Shown here: one piece after another, positions 1 to 7,770 of the stretch
Position numbering within the stretch: the stretch's first letter is position 1
Layout: each line of letters starts with the position of its first letter
Source: Demequina capsici
Lineage (GTDB): Bacteria; Actinomycetota; Actinomycetes; Actinomycetales; Demequinaceae
Direction: 5' to 3'
NCBI RefSeq assembly: GCF_032102965.1
Contig: NZ_CP134880.1
Span: 2,046,001 to 2,110,000 of the forward strand
DNA: 64,000 bases
The notes under the pieces: generated by a model
What the model saw: only the letters and a program-made list of their open reading frames with translations
What the model was told of the DNA's origin: nothing
Databases searched by the model: none
Position numbers and translations under genes: made by a program

Positions 1-1
1 C

Positions 2-526
2 GACGGGTCCACCAGGTTCGGCTCCTCGGGCGATCACGCGATCGTGCTCGTCCACACGTTGCACAAGCCCGCGCTCAAGGCGATCGACTACGCGCTCGCC
101 GCCGAGCACGCGTCTCTCGAGGCGGTCCATGTGGCCACGTCACGGTCTGGGGCGCGCGCGCTCAGGGCGCAGTGGGAGGAGATGGGCATGGCCGTGCCGC
201 TCACCATCCTGGAGTCCCCCTACCGCGACGTGTCCACCCCGTTGATCGAGCACATCAAGTCGCATCGGGACGAGCACGGCTCGGAGGTGGTCTCGGTGTA
301 CGCGCCCCACTACGTGTACGGGCATTGGTGGGAGGGGCTTCTGCACAATCGCAAGCTGGGCCGCATCGAGAAGCGCCTTGCGCTGTGCCCCGGAGTCGCA
401 GTGGTGCTCGTGCCCTGGCTGCTCGACTCCACGCAGGCGCTGTTCGAGCGTCAGCCTCGCCCGCTCGTGGGCCTCGAGCGCCGCGGCGTGTCCGGGCTGC
501 CGCCCGTACGTCGCAACAGCCCTTGA
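2..526 (+). CDS. APC-family permease, C-terminal soluble domain (5'-partial)
   Basis: The reading frame is open from the first bases of the window, so the start and the membrane part lie upstream; about 174 codons are visible. They form a soluble alpha/beta domain beginning HAIVLVHTLHKPALKAIDYA, which resembles the universal-stress-protein-like tail that follows the 12 membrane segments in many actinobacterial APC amino-acid permeases. No transmembrane helix is present in the visible part. Substrate cannot be inferred. The gene ends 45 nt before the MerR regulator on the same strand. The family assignment rests on recognition of the tail alone, so it is moderately secure. Confidence 0.6.
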   Translation, partial: DGSTRFGSSGDHAIVLVHTLHKPALKAIDYALAAEHASLEAVHVATSRSGARALRAQWEEMGMAVPLTILESPYRDVSTPLIEHIKSHRDEHGSEVVSVYAPHYVYGHWWEGLLHNRKLGRIEKRLALCPGVAVVLVPWLLDSTQALFERQPRPLVGLERRGVSGLPPVRRNSP

Positions 527-533
527 CTCCAAC

Positions 534-571
534 TTGCGCTTGACGCGGCGTCAACTTCTACCCTGGTCTCC
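534..571 (+). promoter_or_regulatory. MerR-type promoter with palindromic operator, leaderless
   Basis: A -35-like TTGCGC (534-539) and a -10 TACCCT (559-564) are separated by 19 bp, the over-long spacer typical of MerR-family target promoters. A palindrome TTGACGC-G-GCGTCAA (540-554) fills the spacer. The -10 ends 7 nt before the ATG at 572, so the transcript would be leaderless. The arrangement predicts autoregulation by the MerR protein encoded immediately downstream. Confidence 0.6.
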
Positions 572-1333
572 ATGACGGACACGGACAGCACCTGGGACAT
601 CGCGCAGGTCGCACGCATGAGCGGGATCACCAGCCGCACGCTGCGCCACTACGCCGACGTGGGCCTGCTCGCCCCGGCGTGGACGGGGCACGACGGTCGC
701 AGGCACTACGGCAGGCCCGAGCTGCTGCGCCTGCAGCACATCCTGGTGCTGCGCGAGCTCGGCACCGGCCTGGACCGGATCAAGGCGATCGTCGACTCCG
801 ACGACCAGCCGACCGTCGTGGCGCTGTTGCGCGACCACCTGGGCGGGCTCACCGCCGAGCGCGACCGCTACGCCAGGCTTGCGGCGACCGTCGCGCGCAC
901 CATCGACTCGCTCGAGAAGGGACGACCCATGACCTCGGAGCAGATCTTCGACGGCTTCGACCACGCGGAGTACGAGCCGGAGGCCCGCGAGCGGTGGGGC
1001 GACGCCGCGGTCGACCGCTCCAACGCCAAGTGGGAGGCGCTGGGCAAGGAGGGCCAGCAGCGACACCTGGACACCCACCGTGAGGTGGTGGAGGCGTTGG
1101 GCGCCGCCAGGCGAGTAGGCCTGGGGGCGGACAGCCCGGAGGTGCAGGAGATCGTCGCCCGCCACTACGCCTGGGTGTCGCTGTTCTGGACCCCCACCGA
1201 GGAGACCTACACGGGACTCACGCAGATGTACGTGGACGACGAGCGGTTCCGCCGCAACTACGACGAGGTGGCGCCGGGCGCTGCGGCGCTGCTGCGCGAC
1301 GCCGCGGCGATCTGGGCGGCAGAGCACCTGTGA
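572..1333 (+). CDS. MerR-family transcriptional regulator with TipAS effector domain
   Basis: 253 residues. The N-terminal MerR winged helix is at about residues 9-78 (VARMSGITSRTLRHYADVGL), followed by a coiled-coil linker and a C-terminal TipAS domain from about 130 (YEPEARERWGD, a TipAS hallmark). TipAL-type regulators bind hydrophobic ligands or thiopeptide-like drugs and activate promoters with 19-bp spacers. The gene sits behind exactly such a promoter, so it is probably autoregulated. Its other targets are unknown; no efflux pump is adjacent. The start is fixed by a leaderless -10 ending 7 nt before the ATG; there is no Shine-Dalgarno sequence. Confidence 0.9.
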   Translation: MTDTDSTWDIAQVARMSGITSRTLRHYADVGLLAPAWTGHDGRRHYGRPELLRLQHILVLRELGTGLDRIKAIVDSDDQPTVVALLRDHLGGLTAERDRYARLAATVARTIDSLEKGRPMTSEQIFDGFDHAEYEPEARERWGDAAVDRSNAKWEALGKEGQQRHLDTHREVVEALGAARRVGLGADSPEVQEIVARHYAWVSLFWTPTEETYTGLTQMYVDDERFRRNYDEVAPGAAALLRDAAAIWAAEHL

Positions 1334-1483
1334 GCGCCTCCACCGCACACAGGCGGACTCCATGCTCCGATTTGCTTGAACACTCAAACATCTGGAATAG
1401 TTGAATTGTCATCTAAGTTGACGTGGACAGCGGCGCGGACGCCGCCCCTCACCCCATCACTCTCTTCCAGAGGAGGATTCGTC

Positions 1484-2041
1484 ATGCCCCGCATCGGAAT
1501 CATCGTCGGCTCGATCGCCAAGAACTCCATCAACCGCACGGTCGCGAACAACGTGGCCGCTCTCCTTCCCGAGGGCTTCGAGGCCGAGTTCCTCGAGTTC
1601 GCCGAGCTGCCCATGTACAGCTACGACCACGATGCCGCCTACCCCGAGGTCGCACTCGCGTGGAAGGACGCCATCGCGTCCGTCGACGGCGTCATCATCG
1701 TGACCCCCGAGTACTCGCGCTCCATCCCCGGCGTCCTCAAGAACGCGCTCGACTGGGCCGCCCGTCCCTGGGGCCAGGGCTCGTTCAACGGCAAGCCCGT
1801 CGCCATCATGGGCGCCTCGATCGGCGCCGCCGGCACCGCAGCGGCGCAGCAGCACCTGCGCGCGATCCTCGGCCACTACAACGCCCCCACCATGGGCCAG
1901 CCCGAGACCTTCTTCCAGTACAACGCCGACGCGTTCGGCGCCGACGGCACCGTCCAGGACGAGGCCTCCGCAGCCGTCCTGCGCGGCTTCGCCGAGGCCG
2001 CTGCCGCCTTCGTGGGCGCGCAGGTCTCCGTCAACGCGTAA
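1484..2041 (+). CDS. NADPH-dependent FMN reductase family protein
   Basis: 185 residues with a flavodoxin-like fold. The phosphate-binding loop is GSIAKNSIN (residues 9-17) and the second signature is TPEYSRSIPGVLKNALDW (74-91), both standard for the NAD(P)H:FMN/quinone reductase family (ArsH/AzoR/SsuE-like). It is predicted to be a cytosolic oxidoreductase for quinones, azo dyes or chromate. The ATG at 1484 was preferred over in-frame upstream starts because a strong AGGAGGA Shine-Dalgarno lies at 1471-1477 and the family motif begins at residue 4. A strong hairpin follows at 2109-2144, so it is probably monocistronic. Confidence 0.88.
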   Translation: MPRIGIIVGSIAKNSINRTVANNVAALLPEGFEAEFLEFAELPMYSYDHDAAYPEVALAWKDAIASVDGVIIVTPEYSRSIPGVLKNALDWAARPWGQGSFNGKPVAIMGASIGAAGTAAAQQHLRAILGHYNAPTMGQPETFFQYNADAFGADGTVQDEASAAVLRGFAEAAAAFVGAQVSVNA

Positions 2042-2108
2042 CCCCGCACCCCGCCCCGCAACCGGGCGGAGGTGACCCGCGGCGCGTTCGTCACTGTCGC
2101 GCCGCCAC

Positions 2109-2144
2109 GGGCCCGTCGAGCATCCCCCCTCGCTCGGCGGGCCC
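2109..2144 (+). terminator. Rho-independent-like hairpin after the FMN reductase
   Basis: Arms 2109-2121 and 2132-2144 form a 13-bp stem (one G-T wobble) with a 10-nt loop, 67 nt after the stop codon. The U-tract is only TTCGC, as usual for GC-rich actinobacterial terminators. Confidence 0.6.
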
Positions 2145-2196
2145 TTCGCATGCCCGCCGAAGGAATGCCCACGCCCGCGTCGGCCTTGATACCGAC

Positions 2197-3519
2197 ATGA
2201 CTCTCTGGTGGGCCCGACGCGACCTGCGCCTCGCCGACAACCCGGCGCTGCTCCAGGCGCAAGCAGACGGCCCCACGGCGGCCGCGTTCGCCTGGACACC
2301 TGCGCTCCACCTCTGGTCGGGCCGGCGCCGCGCACACCTGGCCCGCGTCCTGTGGAGCCTGCGCGAGGACACGGGTGGCGCGCTCGCGATCCGGCGAGGC
2401 GCAGCCGCAGACGTGATCGCCGCGGCCGCCCGCGAGGCCGACGCGCCTGTGGTGTGGGCCGCTCGCGAGCACACCCCGTCGGGAGTCCGCGAGCAGGACG
2501 CGGTGCAGCGGGCGCTGCACGCCGAAGGACGCGAGCTGCGGTTCGTCGGCAGCCCTTATGCGATCGCGCCCGGCCGTGTGCTGAAGACTGACGGCACGCC
2601 GTACCAGGTGTTCACCCCGTTCTCCCGCGCGTGGCGCGAGCACGGCTGGCGCTCCCCCGCCGGCGCGGCGGACCCGCAGCGGTTCCGTCCGCTGGACTCC
2701 GACGTCGACCTGGACCAGCAGGCTGCGCATGGGGACACCGAGGACCCCCTCGAGAGCCGCCACGAGTTCCGCGAGTCGCAGGTGGTCGCAGACCTGCACA
2801 GCTTCGTGGACTCCGATCTGCCGCGGTACGCGGCCGAGCGCGACCGCCCCGACCTGGACAGCACGTCCCACCTCTCGGTGCCGCTCGCCTACGGACAGCT
2901 CCACCCGCGCACGGTGCTCGCCCTCACGGGCCAGGTGCGCACCGACGCGGCGCGCATGTTCGAGTCGGAGATCGCGTGGCGCGAGTTCCATGGAGACGTG
3001 CTGCACCACCACCCGTCGGCCCAGCGCGAGTCCCTCACACCGGTGATGCCGGAGGACGCGTGGGCCACGGGACGCGAGGCCGACGCGTCGTTCCTTGCCT
3101 GGCGACGGGGCGAGACCGGGTTCTCCCTGGTGGACGCCGGCATGCGCCAGCTCGCGGCGACGGGCATCTTGCACAACCGCGTGCGGATGGTGACCGCGAG
3201 CTTCCTGGTCAAGGACCTTCATCTGCCGTGGCAGCGGGGCGCCGATCACTTCCGGCGCTCGCTGCTCGACTACGACCACGCCCAGAACCAGCTGAACTGG
3301 CAGTGGGTCGCCGGCACCGGGCGGGACGCGGCACCCTTCTTCCGTGTCTTCAACCCCGACGTGCAGGCCGACCGCTTCGACCCCGATCGCCGCTACCGTC
3401 AGAGATGGATCCCCGAGCTGGACACCCCCGGATACCCGATGCCGATGCTCGACCACCGAGTGGAGCGCGAGGTGGCGCTCGCACACCTGAGACAGGGAAA
3501 ACGGCCCTCAAAGGGATGA
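2197..3519 (+). CDS. Deoxyribodipyrimidine photolyase (cryptochrome/photolyase family)
   Basis: 440 residues, the usual length for class I photolyases. The N-terminal alpha/beta antenna-binding domain starts MTLWWARRDLRLADNPAL. The C-terminal FAD domain carries WREFHGDVLHHHP and the conserved stretch around LDYDHAQNQLNWQWVAGTG, followed by DAAPFFRVFNP, closely matching CPD photolyases. It would use blue light and reduced FAD to split cyclobutane pyrimidine dimers in DNA. The ATG at 2197 starts exactly at the family N-terminus; much longer in-frame extensions upstream lack homology. A 6-4 photolyase or cryptochrome role cannot be excluded from sequence, but the motifs favour a CPD enzyme. Confidence 0.93.
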   Translation: MTLWWARRDLRLADNPALLQAQADGPTAAAFAWTPALHLWSGRRRAHLARVLWSLREDTGGALAIRRGAAADVIAAAAREADAPVVWAAREHTPSGVREQDAVQRALHAEGRELRFVGSPYAIAPGRVLKTDGTPYQVFTPFSRAWREHGWRSPAGAADPQRFRPLDSDVDLDQQAAHGDTEDPLESRHEFRESQVVADLHSFVDSDLPRYAAERDRPDLDSTSHLSVPLAYGQLHPRTVLALTGQVRTDAARMFESEIAWREFHGDVLHHHPSAQRESLTPVMPEDAWATGREADASFLAWRRGETGFSLVDAGMRQLAATGILHNRVRMVTASFLVKDLHLPWQRGADHFRRSLLDYDHAQNQLNWQWVAGTGRDAAPFFRVFNPDVQADRFDPDRRYRQRWIPELDTPGYPMPMLDHRVEREVALAHLRQGKRPSKG

Positions 3520-3590
3520 TTCGCCCTGCCACGTCGATCGATTCGTGTCAATCCGCTGTGGCGTGTTTCACATTTCACGTACGCACCGGC

Positions 3591-3602
3591 TACTTTGGTG
3601 CC
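3591..3602 (+). promoter_or_regulatory. Leaderless -10 element for the DUF1801 gene
   Basis: TACTTT (3591-3596) fits the actinobacterial TANNNT -10 and ends 6 nt before the ATG at 3603. No Shine-Dalgarno is present. Confidence 0.5.
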
Positions 3603-3983
3603 ATGGCATATGACGAGGTGGATGCCTGGATGGCCCACTATGACAACCCGATGCGCGAGGTCGTGCAGCGGGTCCGCCTCATCCTCCTGGCGTCGGACGA
3701 CCGCATCGAGGAATGCATCAAGTGGAAGACGCCCACGTTCGTCTACAAGGGCAATCTGGCCTCGTTCTTCCCCAACTCGCGCAATCACGCCACGGTGATG
3801 TTCCACCACGGCGCGCTCATCCCCGGCAGGTTCCCTCACCTCGAGGGAAGCGGGAAGGCCGGCCGCGTCATGAAGATCGCGTCCATCGCGGAGGCGGAGG
3901 AGTACCGCGAGGAGCTGTCCTCCATCGTGGAGAGCTGGATCGCATGGCGGGACTCGATGGAGCACGCCGCCGCCGCCTCCTGA
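3603..3983 (+). CDS. DUF1801 domain protein (YdhG/YjhX-like)
   Basis: 126 residues, nearly all DUF1801: the core ECIKWKTPTFVYKGNLASFF is the family signature. Members are small cytosolic proteins of unknown biochemical function, some binding heme or iron and some noted near stress genes. The gene is monocistronic with a leaderless promoter. The neighbouring photolyase is on the same strand, 83 nt upstream, but nothing shows functional linkage. Confidence 0.85.
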   Translation: MAYDEVDAWMAHYDNPMREVVQRVRLILLASDDRIEECIKWKTPTFVYKGNLASFFPNSRNHATVMFHHGALIPGRFPHLEGSGKAGRVMKIASIAEAEEYREELSSIVESWIAWRDSMEHAAAAS

Positions 3984-4016
3984 GCAGGCCCATCACACGG
4001 CGCGCGGCCGCCGCTC

Positions 4017-4066
4017 CACGTCAGCGCGGCGCAGAACCCACCACGTCAGCGCGGCGCGGAACCCAC
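4017..4066. repeat. Tandem 25-bp duplication spanning the end of the dehydrogenase gene
   Basis: Units 4017-4041 and 4042-4066 are identical except for one base. The unit contains the last codons and the stop codon of the minus-strand dehydrogenase, so the second copy recapitulates the gene end just outside the gene. Confidence 0.9.
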
Positions 4067-4996
4067 CATGACAGCGTTCGGCGCCTCGGCACCCTCGCGC
4101 AGCGCGACCACCTGCCTGCGGACCAGGTCGGTGTAGCGTCGGTTGGTCAGCACCTCGAAGCCGGCCACGTGGGGCGTGATCAGGCAGTTCGGTGCACTCC
4201 ACAGCGGGTGGCCCTGCGGCAGCGGCTCCGGGTCGGTCACGTCGAGCGCGGCATGGAGGCGCCCCGCAATCAGCTCCGCGAGCAACGCGTCGGTGTCCAC
4301 CACCTTGCCGCGACCCACATTGATCAGCAGCGCACCGTCCGGCATGGCGGCGAGGAAGCCCGCGTCGACCAGCCTGTCCGTCGACTCGTCGTGAGGCGTG
4401 ACGATGACCACCACGTCGAAGCCGGGCAGCACGGTCGCAAGGTCGGCGACCGCGTGCACGGTGGTGCCGTCAGGCGCCACCCGCGCCGATCGCGCCACGC
4501 CCTCGACGTGGACCTCGCACGCGCGCAGGCGAGCGCCGATCGCCTCACCGATCGAGCCGTAGCCCACCACCAACGCTCGGGAGTCGGCCAACGGCGGAGT
4601 CCACGGGTCCTGCTCCCACACGCCGCGGCGCTGCGCGTCGAGGTACTGGGGCAGACGCCTGCGCGAGGCGAGCGCGAGCGCGAGCGTCATCTCGGCGACC
4701 CGGGTGTCGTGGACACCGCGGGCGTTCGCCAGGACCACGCCGTCTGGGACGATCGCGGCGACGTGCTCGTAGCCCGCGCTGGGGATCTGGATCACCTTGA
4801 CGTTCGGGCACGTGCCGATGCGGCCGTAGATGTGCCGCCCGCCATGCAGGTGCGGCAGGCACACCAGGCCGATGCGGTCGCGCTCGTCGTCCGGCGCGTC
4901 GGTCTCCTTGGGGTTCCACAGCACGAGGCGGACGTCGTCACCCAGGTCTCCCAGGGCGTCGGCCACCTGCTGGTCGGGCACGGCGACGGTGATCAT
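4046..4996 (-). CDS. D-isomer-specific 2-hydroxyacid dehydrogenase
   Basis: 316 residues. The NAD-binding motif GYGSIG lies near residues 144-149. The catalytic Arg is in NVGRGKVVD (about 228), the Glu in DPEPLPQGHPLW (about 257) and the His in ITPHVAG (about 274). This is the full catalytic set of the D-LDH/GyaR/SerA superfamily. It reduces a 2-keto acid or oxidises a D-2-hydroxyacid; the substrate is not determinable, though glyoxylate/hydroxypyruvate reductase-like activity is plausible. The ATG at 4996 begins the Rossmann-like N-terminus. A CAGACT sequence ends 6 nt upstream, close to a leaderless -10. The stop lies inside a 25-bp tandem duplication. Confidence 0.9.
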   Translation of the reverse strand: MITVAVPDQQVADALGDLGDDVRLVLWNPKETDAPDDERDRIGLVCLPHLHGGRHIYGRIGTCPNVKVIQIPSAGYEHVAAIVPDGVVLANARGVHDTRVAEMTLALALASRRRLPQYLDAQRRGVWEQDPWTPPLADSRALVVGYGSIGEAIGARLRACEVHVEGVARSARVAPDGTTVHAVADLATVLPGFDVVVIVTPHDESTDRLVDAGFLAAMPDGALLINVGRGKVVDTDALLAELIAGRLHAALDVTDPEPLPQGHPLWSAPNCLITPHVAGFEVLTNRRYTDLVRRQVVALREGAEAPNAVMVGSAPR

Positions 4997-5019
4997 GCGG
5001 CCAGTCTGGCACGCACCGA

Positions 5020-6303
5020 TCAGGCCTCCTGACGCAATCTGGCCACCCGCTCGGCCAGCTGCGCAGGGTCCCGCAGATAGGCCAGCATGAAGATCTCGGC
5101 GGCGCCTACCAGGTGGACCCGGGAACCGAGCTCGGCGCGCACGATCGTGAGGTCGCCGGACATGGGGGCGAAGGAGTCTGCGGCCACGGCGGCCGCGAGG
5201 CGATCGGGGGCGGCGCTCCAGAGAGAGCCGAGCGCGCCGCCGAGCACCACCATCGAAGGATTGAACACTGAGGCGAGGTCTCCGATCGCTCCAGCGAGGA
5301 TGCCGATCTGGCGGTCGATCTCCTGCTCGACCCCGGGCCGCCCCCGTGCTGCGTCGAGCTCGTCGTCGAGCTCGGACAGGTCCACGTCGTCGCGACCGAG
5401 CGCGGCGAGCAGCCGCCGGAGGTTGACCTCCGTCTCGAGGCAACCGGTACGGCCGCAATGGCATCGCTCCCGGCCGCCATCCACGCGGGTGTGGCCGAAC
5501 TCGCCACCGTAGCCGTCACGGCCTCGCAGCGTGACGCCACCGGTGATGGCGCCGCCGCCGATGCCGGAGTACGAGCCGTTGAGGTACACCAGGTCCGCGA
5601 CGCCCCTGCCCGCACCGAACACCGCCTCGGCGACCGTGGCGATGCGAGCGTCGTTCCTCACCTGGACGGGCAGGCCCAGCGCGTCGGAGAGCATCGCGCC
5701 GAACGGGACGTCGTGCCAGTCCATGTGGGGCGCGTCGACGACCACGCCGTCAGCCGCGCGCACCAGGCCAGGGACGGCGCATCCGACGCCGACGATGACG
5801 ACGGGCTCCGGGAGCTGGGCTATCACGTCCGAGGCGAGCTGGGAGACGAGAGAGACGATCTGCTCGGGGCGTGCGCGTCCCTCCGTTGGCCGGCGCAGAC
5901 GCCCCAGGAGCGCTCCGCCAAGGCCGATCACGCCCACGGTCACGGCGTCGAGGTCGGGATACACCGCCAGGGCGGCGACGTCGCGAGCGGGGTACACGTG
6001 CGAGCTCGGCCGTCCGCGGCCGGCGTGCTCGGAGGGCGACACCTCGTGAACCAGGGCGCCCTCGACGAGCTCCGCGACCACCTTGAGGACGGTGGAGCGG
6101 TTGAGCCCCGTGAGCCTGGTGAGCTCGGCGCGGGTGACGCCCGGACGGTGGTGGACCGCGGTGAGGATGGTGGAGAGGTTGTGGCGCCTGGTGTCCTCCG
6201 GGCCCGAACCCTGGGCGGGGACGAGCAGCCCGCCCGCCAGCGCGGCGGGTGCCGCGGGGACCACGCCAGGAGCGGTGGTGGGTGCGATCTCCGCGTCCGT
6301 CAC
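5020..6303 (-). CDS. xylR: ROK-family transcriptional repressor of the xylose operon (XylR)
   Basis: 427 residues. An N-terminal winged helix-turn-helix at about 45-100 (TRAELTRLTGLNRSTVLKVV) is fused to a ROK sugar-kinase-like domain with the zinc motif CHCGRTGCLE. It lies divergent from xylA with 143 bp between, and a putative operator overlaps the xylA -10. By family knowledge it represses xylAB and releases on xylose or glucose. The start is GTG at 6303, preceded by AGGAGG at 6309-6314 (5-nt spacing). The first ~30 residues are Ala/Pro-rich and probably disordered. The symbol is given by context. Confidence 0.88.
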   Translation of the reverse strand: MTDAEIAPTTAPGVVPAAPAALAGGLLVPAQGSGPEDTRRHNLSTILTAVHHRPGVTRAELTRLTGLNRSTVLKVVAELVEGALVHEVSPSEHAGRGRPSSHVYPARDVAALAVYPDLDAVTVGVIGLGGALLGRLRRPTEGRARPEQIVSLVSQLASDVIAQLPEPVVIVGVGCAVPGLVRAADGVVVDAPHMDWHDVPFGAMLSDALGLPVQVRNDARIATVAEAVFGAGRGVADLVYLNGSYSGIGGGAITGGVTLRGRDGYGGEFGHTRVDGGRERCHCGRTGCLETEVNLRRLLAALGRDDVDLSELDDELDAARGRPGVEQEIDRQIGILAGAIGDLASVFNPSMVVLGGALGSLWSAAPDRLAAAVAADSFAPMSGDLTIVRAELGSRVHLVGAAEIFMLAYLRDPAQLAERVARLRQEA

Positions 6304-6376
6304 TGCATCCTCCTCAGGTGGTCGTGGGCTTGCGGTCGCCGTCGTCGCCGACGTGCCCCGATCCTAGGCGCGGCGT

Positions 6377-6418
6377 TTGACACGACGGGCCGACGCGTTT
6401 AAGTTTACAGCATCAACT
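6377..6418 (+). promoter_or_regulatory. xylA promoter with candidate XylR operator
   Basis: A perfect -35 TTGACA (6377-6382), a 17-bp spacer and a -10 TAAGTT (6400-6405, fits TANNNT). An AT-rich dyad AGTT (6402-6405) and AACT (6415-6418) overlaps the -10, as expected of an operator blocking RNA polymerase. It is the most AT-rich stretch in this part of the window. Confidence 0.7.
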
Positions 6419-6446
6419 ATTGATCGACGAAGATCGGAGCACGACC

Positions 6447-7640
6447 ATGGCACCCGCCCCCACGCGTGAGGACCACTTCACCTTCGGCCTCTGGACCATC
6501 GGCTGGAACGCCCAGGACCCCTTCGGCAGCGCCACCCGCGGCCCGCTCGGCGCCGTGGACGCGATCCACAAGCTCTCCGAGCTCGGCGCCTACGGAATGA
6601 CCTTCCACGACGACGACCTCTTCCCGTTCGGCTCATCGGACGCCGACCGCCAGGCCGCGATCGACGCCCTCAAGAAGGCGTGCGACGAGACCGGCATGGT
6701 CATCCCCATGATCACCACCAACACCTTCTCCCACCCGGTGTTCAAGGACGGCGGAGTCACCTCCAACGACCGCGCCGTGCGCCGCTTCACCATCCGCAAG
6801 ATCCTGCGCAACATCGACCTCGCCGCCGAGCTCGGCGCCAAGACCTTCGTCATGTGGGGCGGCCGCGAAGGCGCCGAGTACGACTTCTCCAAGGACATCC
6901 GCGTCGCGCTCGAGCGCTACCGCGAGGCCGCGAACCTCTTCGGCGACTACGTGCTGGAGAAGGGCTACGACCTCAAGTTCGCGATCGAGCCCAAGCCCAA
7001 CGAGCCCCGCGGCGACATCCTGCTCCCCACAGTCGGCCACGCGATGGCGTTCATCGAGACGCTCGACCACCCCGAGCTGGTGGGGCTCAACCCCGAGGTG
7101 GGCCACGAGCAGATGGCCGGCCTCAACTTCACGGCGGGCATCGCCCAGGCCCTCTACCAGGGCAAGCTGTTCCACATCGACCTCAACGGGCAGCGCGGCA
7201 TCAAGTACGACCAGGACATGGTCTTCGGCCACGGCGACCTCATCAACGCGTTCTCGCTCGTGGACCTGCTCGAGAACGGCGGCCCGGCCGGCGGCCCGGC
7301 CTACACCGGACCGCGTCACTTCGACTACAAGCCGTCCCGCACCGAGGACATCGACGGCGTGTGGGAGTCCGCCAAGGCCAACATGCGCATGTACCTGCTC
7401 CTCAAGGAGCGCGCACAGGCGTTCCGTGCCGACCCCGAGGTGCAGGAGGCCCTGCTGGCCGCGAAGAACGACCAGCTCGCGCAGACCACGCTCGCCGAGG
7501 GCGAGACCACTGCCGACCTGCTCGCCGACGCCTCGGCCTACGAGGACTTCGACGCCGACGCCTACTACGACGGCGAGGGCTTCGGCTTCGTCCGCATCCA
7601 GCAGCTGGCCGTCGAGCACCTCATGGGAGCTCGCGGCTAG
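6447..7640 (+). CDS. xylA: Xylose isomerase
   Basis: 397 residues, the class I (actinobacterial) length. It interconverts D-xylose and D-xylulose, and also D-glucose and D-fructose, with two divalent metals. Visible catalytic and metal residues keep the Streptomyces numbering: H54 and D57 in TFHDDDL, the Glu of [11 protein letters not shown], the Glu/His of [12 protein letters not shown], the Asp set of [15 protein letters not shown] and the Asp of RHFDYKP. The start at 6447 follows GGAG (6436-6439) by 7 nt. It is the first gene of the xylAB operon, divergent from xylR. Confidence 0.97.
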   Translation: MAPAPTREDHFTFGLWTIGWNAQDPFGSATRGPLGAVDAIHKLSELGAYGMTFHDDDLFPFGSSDADRQAAIDALKKACDETGMVIPMITTNTFSHPVFKDGGVTSNDRAVRRFTIRKILRNIDLAAELGAKTFVMWGGREGAEYDFSKDIRVALERYREAANLFGDYVLEKGYDLKFAIEPKPNEPRGDILLPTVGHAMAFIETLDHPELVGLNPEVGHEQMAGLNFTAGIAQALYQGKLFHIDLNGQRGIKYDQDMVFGHGDLINAFSLVDLLENGGPAGGPAYTGPRHFDYKPSRTEDIDGVWESAKANMRMYLLLKERAQAFRADPEVQEALLAAKNDQLAQTTLAEGETTADLLADASAYEDFDADAYYDGEGFGFVRIQQLAVEHLMGARG

Positions 7641-7697
7641 GCTCAGCCCCACGTCCGCGACAGCCTGACACCTCCTCCAAGGTGCGCTCGCGGATCA

Positions 7698-7736
7698 GGG
7701 GCGGGCCCTGACTCCTCTCCAGCCAGGGCCCGCCCC
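7698..7736 (+). terminator. Intercistronic hairpin between xylA and xylB
   Basis: Arms 7698-7710 and 7724-7736 form a perfect 13-bp GC stem with a 13-nt loop. No T-run follows. It could be a partial terminator, an attenuator or an mRNA-stabilising element that makes xylA expression exceed xylB. Confidence 0.6.
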
Positions 7737-7770
7737 GCCCCCTCCTTCCTCCATCCTGAAAGGACGCGCG

